This document shows positions 6,756-8,544 of a DNA stretch of 8,544 nt, piece after piece. Numbering within the stretch: position 1 is the first letter of the stretch; each line of letters begins with the position of its first letter. Both the position numbers and the translations under genes were made by a program. The DNA is from Flavobacterium sp. (GTDB taxonomy: Bacteria; Bacteroidota; Bacteroidia; Flavobacteriales; Flavobacteriaceae), in contig JASLHL010000078.1 of NCBI GenBank assembly GCA_030152225.1, forward strand, positions 1 to 8,544, given 5' to 3'. Below the pieces are notes generated by a model. The model saw only the letters and a program-made list of their open reading frames with translations. It was not told where the DNA came from and did no database searches.

Positions 6756-6841
6756 TTTTTAAACTAGCTAACATTCAAAAGAATCAGTTGTGTTCCTATC
6801 ACAGGTACTGCTGTGGAAGTTACTCCTCTTTCCTTTCATAA
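6746..6841 (+). CDS. Possible 31-residue leader peptide, Cys/Tyr/Ser-rich
   Basis: ATG at 6746-6748 opens a 31-codon frame ending in TAA at 6839-6841. The N-terminal half (MLTIFKLANIQKNQ) is ordinary. The C-terminal half is unusual, with Cys16, Cys22, Cys23, Tyr18, Tyr21 and Tyr26, five Ser, and His19/Arg20. The C-terminal half coincides with the only GC-richer patch of the spacer. It overlaps a small hairpin: CACAG (6800-6804) pairs with CTGTG (6811-6815) around GTACTG, extended by TTC/GAA after a bulge. It lies about 110 nt downstream of a good rightward promoter. Residue clustering of this kind occurs in amino-acid-sensing leader peptides, but no terminator follows it and the next gene, rlmD, is not a biosynthetic gene. 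It could equally be a chance frame; I do not recognise the peptide. Confidence 0.3.
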   Translation: MLTIFKLANIQKNQLCSYHRYCCGSYSSFLS

Positions 6842-6937
6842 TATAGACTCAATATAAATTAGACTCAAAATCAAATTAAAAAACAGTAAACCAATAATAA
6901 TCAATCAATTAAAATAAAAAATAACCTTCTTACACAA

Positions 6938-6988
6938 ATGCGAAAAAAAATTCTACAAATGAAAATTAAAGCTATTTTTGTGGCATGA
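6938..6988 (+). CDS. Possible 16-codon upstream ORF overlapping the rlmD start
   Basis: ATG at 6938 opens a short frame of 16 codons (MRKKILQMKIKAIFVA) whose TGA stop overlaps the rlmD ATG as ATGA. This arrangement allows translational coupling if rlmD is transcribed from the upstream promoter near 6600. It would be absent from a transcript started at the -7 box at 6973-6980, which lies inside it. In such an AT- and A-rich stretch chance is a strong alternative. Confidence 0.18.
   Translation: MRKKILQMKIKAIFVA
6973..6980 (+). promoter_or_regulatory. -7 box immediately before rlmD
   Basis: TATTTTTG is an exact TAnnTTTG match that ends 4 bp before the rlmD ATG. If used, transcription would start at or within a few bases of the start codon, giving a leaderless or nearly leaderless mRNA. 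No TTG occurs at the usual -33 distance (about 6945-6955), so it may be weak or need an activator. Confidence 0.4.
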
Positions 6989-8397
6989 AAAGAAAGAGAA
7001 CAGAAAGAATCGTATTCGAAAACGTAGAAGTCCTTGATGCAGGTGCAAAAGGCGTTTCGGTAGCTAAGGCTCCTGATGGGAAAGTTGTTTTTATTCCCCA
7101 TGTTGTTCCGGGAGATATCGTTGATATTCAAACCGTTAAAAAGAGAAAAGCATATTACGAAGGGATAGCTATAAAAATTCATCATTTTTCTGAGCATCGC
7201 ATTGAACCTGTGTGCCAACATTTTGGTGCTTGTGGTGGTTGTAAGTGGCAAAATATGTCATATGAACAACAGTTATTTTACAAAAACCAAGAGGTTCAAA
7301 ATAACTTAAAGCGAATTGGAAAAATAGAATTACCTGAGTTTGAGCCTATTTTAGGTTCTGAAAAAACGCTATTTTACAGAAATAAGATGGAGTTTTCGTT
7401 CTCCAATGCCCGTTGGTTAACTCCAGAGGAGATTGCTAGTGGAGATGAAATAGGAAAAGAAAATGCGCTAGGGTTTCACATACCAAAAATGTGGGACAAG
7501 ATCTTAGATATTCAAAAATGTCATTTGCAACAAGATCCATCCAATGCTATCCGCAATGAGATTCGCGAATTTGCCAATGCCAACCAACTTTCTTTCTTCA
7601 ATCCAAGAGAGCAAGAAGGACTATTGCGTACCTTAATGATCCGCACGAGTTCTATTGGAGAAATCATGGTGATGATTCAATTTTTCTATGACAACAAACA
7701 AGAAAGAGAATTGCTTCTCGATCATCTAGCGGCAAAATTCCCTGCAATTACTTCACTTCAATATGTAGTGAATGCCAAGGCGAATGACACCATTTACGAC
7801 CAAGATGTTGTTTTATATAAAGGACGCGACTATATCTTAGAAGAGATGGAAGGGTTGAAATTTAGCATCAATGCCAAATCGTTCTACCAAACCAATTCCG
7901 ATCAAGCGTACGAGTTGTACAAGATCACGCGTGATTACGCTGAGTTAACGGGGAATGAATTGGTTTTTGACTTGTACACAGGTACGGGAACTATTGCTCA
8001 ATTCGTTTCTAAAAAGGCGAAAAAAGTAGTAGGTGTTGAAGCAGTTCCAGAGGCGATTGCCGATGCAAAAATCAACGCAGAACGCAATGACATCACCAAT
8101 TGTGATTTCTTTGTTGGAGACATGAAAAACGTATTCAACGATGAATTTATTGCCACACACGGTCATCCCGATGTAATTATCACCGACCCACCGCGTGATG
8201 GTATGCACAAAGACGTGGTTGATATGCTGTTAAAAGTAGCGCCTAAACGCATTGTCTATGTAAGTTGTAACTCTGCTACACAAGCAAGAGATTTAGCTTT
8301 ACTAGACGCAAAATACAAGGTAACAAAAGTTCGTCCAGTTGATATGTTCCCACAAACCCATCACGTGGAAAATGTGGTTCAATTGGAGTTAAAATAA
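6985..8397 (+). CDS. rlmD: 23S rRNA (uracil-C5)-methyltransferase, RlmD type
   Basis: An SAM-dependent RNA methyltransferase that converts a uridine of 23S rRNA (U1939 in E. coli numbering) to 5-methyluridine. In the 470-residue protein an N-terminal TRAM RNA-binding domain covers about 5-65. Cys77, Cys83, Cys86 (CQHFGACGGC) and Cys179 are the four ligands expected for the [4Fe-4S] cluster. YQTNSDQA (301-308) and DLYTGTGTIA (329-338) form the SAM site, DPPRDGM is at 401-407, and VSCNS (426-430) contains the nucleophile Cys428. HHVENV (459-464) supplies the general base Glu462. All key residues are present. The ATG is the only reasonable start, since an in-frame stop lies at 6967-6969. Bacteroidota enzymes of this type may also cover other uridines, as RlmCD does, so the exact target is inferred. 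It is transcribed alone and ends in a very long hairpin. Confidence 0.93.
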   Translation: MKRKRTERIVFENVEVLDAGAKGVSVAKAPDGKVVFIPHVVPGDIVDIQTVKKRKAYYEGIAIKIHHFSEHRIEPVCQHFGACGGCKWQNMSYEQQLFYKNQEVQNNLKRIGKIELPEFEPILGSEKTLFYRNKMEFSFSNARWLTPEEIASGDEIGKENALGFHIPKMWDKILDIQKCHLQQDPSNAIRNEIREFANANQLSFFNPREQEGLLRTLMIRTSSIGEIMVMIQFFYDNKQERELLLDHLAAKFPAITSLQYVVNAKANDTIYDQDVVLYKGRDYILEEMEGLKFSINAKSFYQTNSDQAYELYKITRDYAELTGNELVFDLYTGTGTIAQFVSKKAKKVVGVEAVPEAIADAKINAERNDITNCDFFVGDMKNVFNDEFIATHGHPDVIITDPPRDGMHKDVVDMLLKVAPKRIVYVSCNSATQARDLALLDAKYKVTKVRPVDMFPQTHHVENVVQLELK

Positions 8398-8475
8398 CAA
8401 AAAAAAACACCAAAAAAAGGAGTATCTCTAGTTGAGATAATCCTTTTTTTGGTGTTTTTTTTTGTTATTTTAACT
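8387..8475. terminator. Very long bidirectional hairpin terminator after rlmD
   Basis: The arms 8387-8421 and 8441-8475 are perfectly complementary over 35 bp. The stem includes 7-bp and 9-bp A/T tracts separated by CACC/GGTG, with GGA/TCC at its top. After one G-A mismatch the stem continues with TATCTC/GAGATA (8423-8428 with 8434-8439) around a TAGTT loop. A-tracts on the left and T-tracts on the right allow termination in both directions. The left arm starts inside rlmD and includes its last sense codons and its TAA (8395-8397). The bidirectional form suggests a convergent gene just beyond the right edge. Confidence 0.9.
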
Positions 8476-8544
8476 ACAATTTAAAAACAATTTAAAAGTG
8501 ATTGGTTTGTGGGAAAATATAAACTGTACGAACTTATGTTAAAT

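Larger units (their letters stand above)
6573..6868 (+). repeat. Four dispersed copies of TAGACT(A/C)AA
   Basis: The nonamer occurs as TAGACTAAA at 6573-6581 and 6710-6718, and as TAGACTCAA at 6844-6852 and 6860-6868, all on the same strand. The last two are 16 bp apart and share flanking bases. I noticed no other copy on this strand in the coding parts of the window. The sites could be binding sites for a regulator of pfkA or of the rightward transcript, or a chance product of the AT-rich composition. Confidence 0.35.
6537..6984. other. Divergent 448-bp AT-rich spacer between pfkA and rlmD
   Basis: No sizeable coding region fits here. The sequence is strongly AT-rich except for a patch at about 6785-6840, which is noticeably richer in G and C. 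It must contain the pfkA operon promoter (minus strand) and the rlmD promoter (plus strand). It also holds a second, better-scoring rightward promoter, a palindrome, four TAGACT(A/C)AA copies, two small ORFs (31 and 16 codons) and a weak hairpin, each listed separately. I find no known riboswitch or T-box pattern and no GC-rich terminator inside it. Confidence 0.85.

Noticed and set aside
6901..7251. 116-codon open frame on the minus strand over the rlmD 5' end
   Set aside because: It is antisense to the conserved TRAM and Fe-S region of rlmD and has a low-complexity Phe/Ile/Asn-rich translation with no recognisable family.
8481..8543. Possible 3' end of a convergent gene at the right edge (minus strand, about 20 codons ending in TAA at 8481-8483)
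   Set aside because: The bidirectional terminator makes a convergent gene plausible, but this short AT-rich frame shows no recognisable sequence and could be chance.

Overview
The window reads as an ordinary chromosomal segment of a member of the Bacteroidota, most likely a Flavobacteriaceae species (Flavobacterium/Myroides-like). The reasons are a Bacteroidota-type cysteine-free LptD, TAnnTTTG-type -7 promoter boxes, starts without Shine-Dalgarno sequences, visibly AT-rich spacers, and the protein variants of the core enzymes. The genus is an inference. All seven sizeable genes are intact housekeeping genes. I see no mobile element, tRNA, rRNA, CRISPR array or phage gene.

Layout. (1) 1-3193, plus strand: an lptD-like outer-membrane LPS-assembly gene (TTG start), followed 12 bp later by ridA, which encodes the enamine/imine deaminase. 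A perfect 22-bp hairpin (3192-3238) ends this unit and also serves the convergent operon. (2) 3240-3296: a short repeat patch of four tandem GTTNACR heptamers plus a duplicated TATAACCCA, which runs into the 3' end of mgsA. (3) 3287-6536, minus strand: a tight four-gene cluster in the order pfkA, gapA, BadF-type sugar kinase, mgsA, with gaps of 28, 13 and 5 bp. It joins the ATP-dependent phosphofructokinase step, glyceraldehyde-3-phosphate oxidation and the methylglyoxal overflow reaction from dihydroxyacetone phosphate. The sugar kinase (probably amino-sugar) would feed hexose phosphate in from cell-wall sugars. (4) 6537-6984: a 448-bp very AT-rich divergent spacer without a large gene. It holds a good-looking rightward promoter (TTTG-N18-TATTTTTG) with a dyad in its spacer, four copies of TAGACT(A/C)AA, a 31-codon Cys/Tyr/Ser-rich small ORF over a more GC-rich hairpin-forming patch, and a -7 box only 4 bp before rlmD. 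(5) 6985-8397, plus strand: rlmD, the Fe-S 23S rRNA m5U methyltransferase, closed by an unusually long hairpin (35 bp perfect stem) that includes its last codons.

No clearly new multi-gene system is present. The most worthwhile unexplained region is the pfkA-rlmD spacer, which looks like a promoter plus leader peptide or small RNA with no obvious target operon. Next come the heptamer repeat patch and the long palindrome at the end of rlmD.
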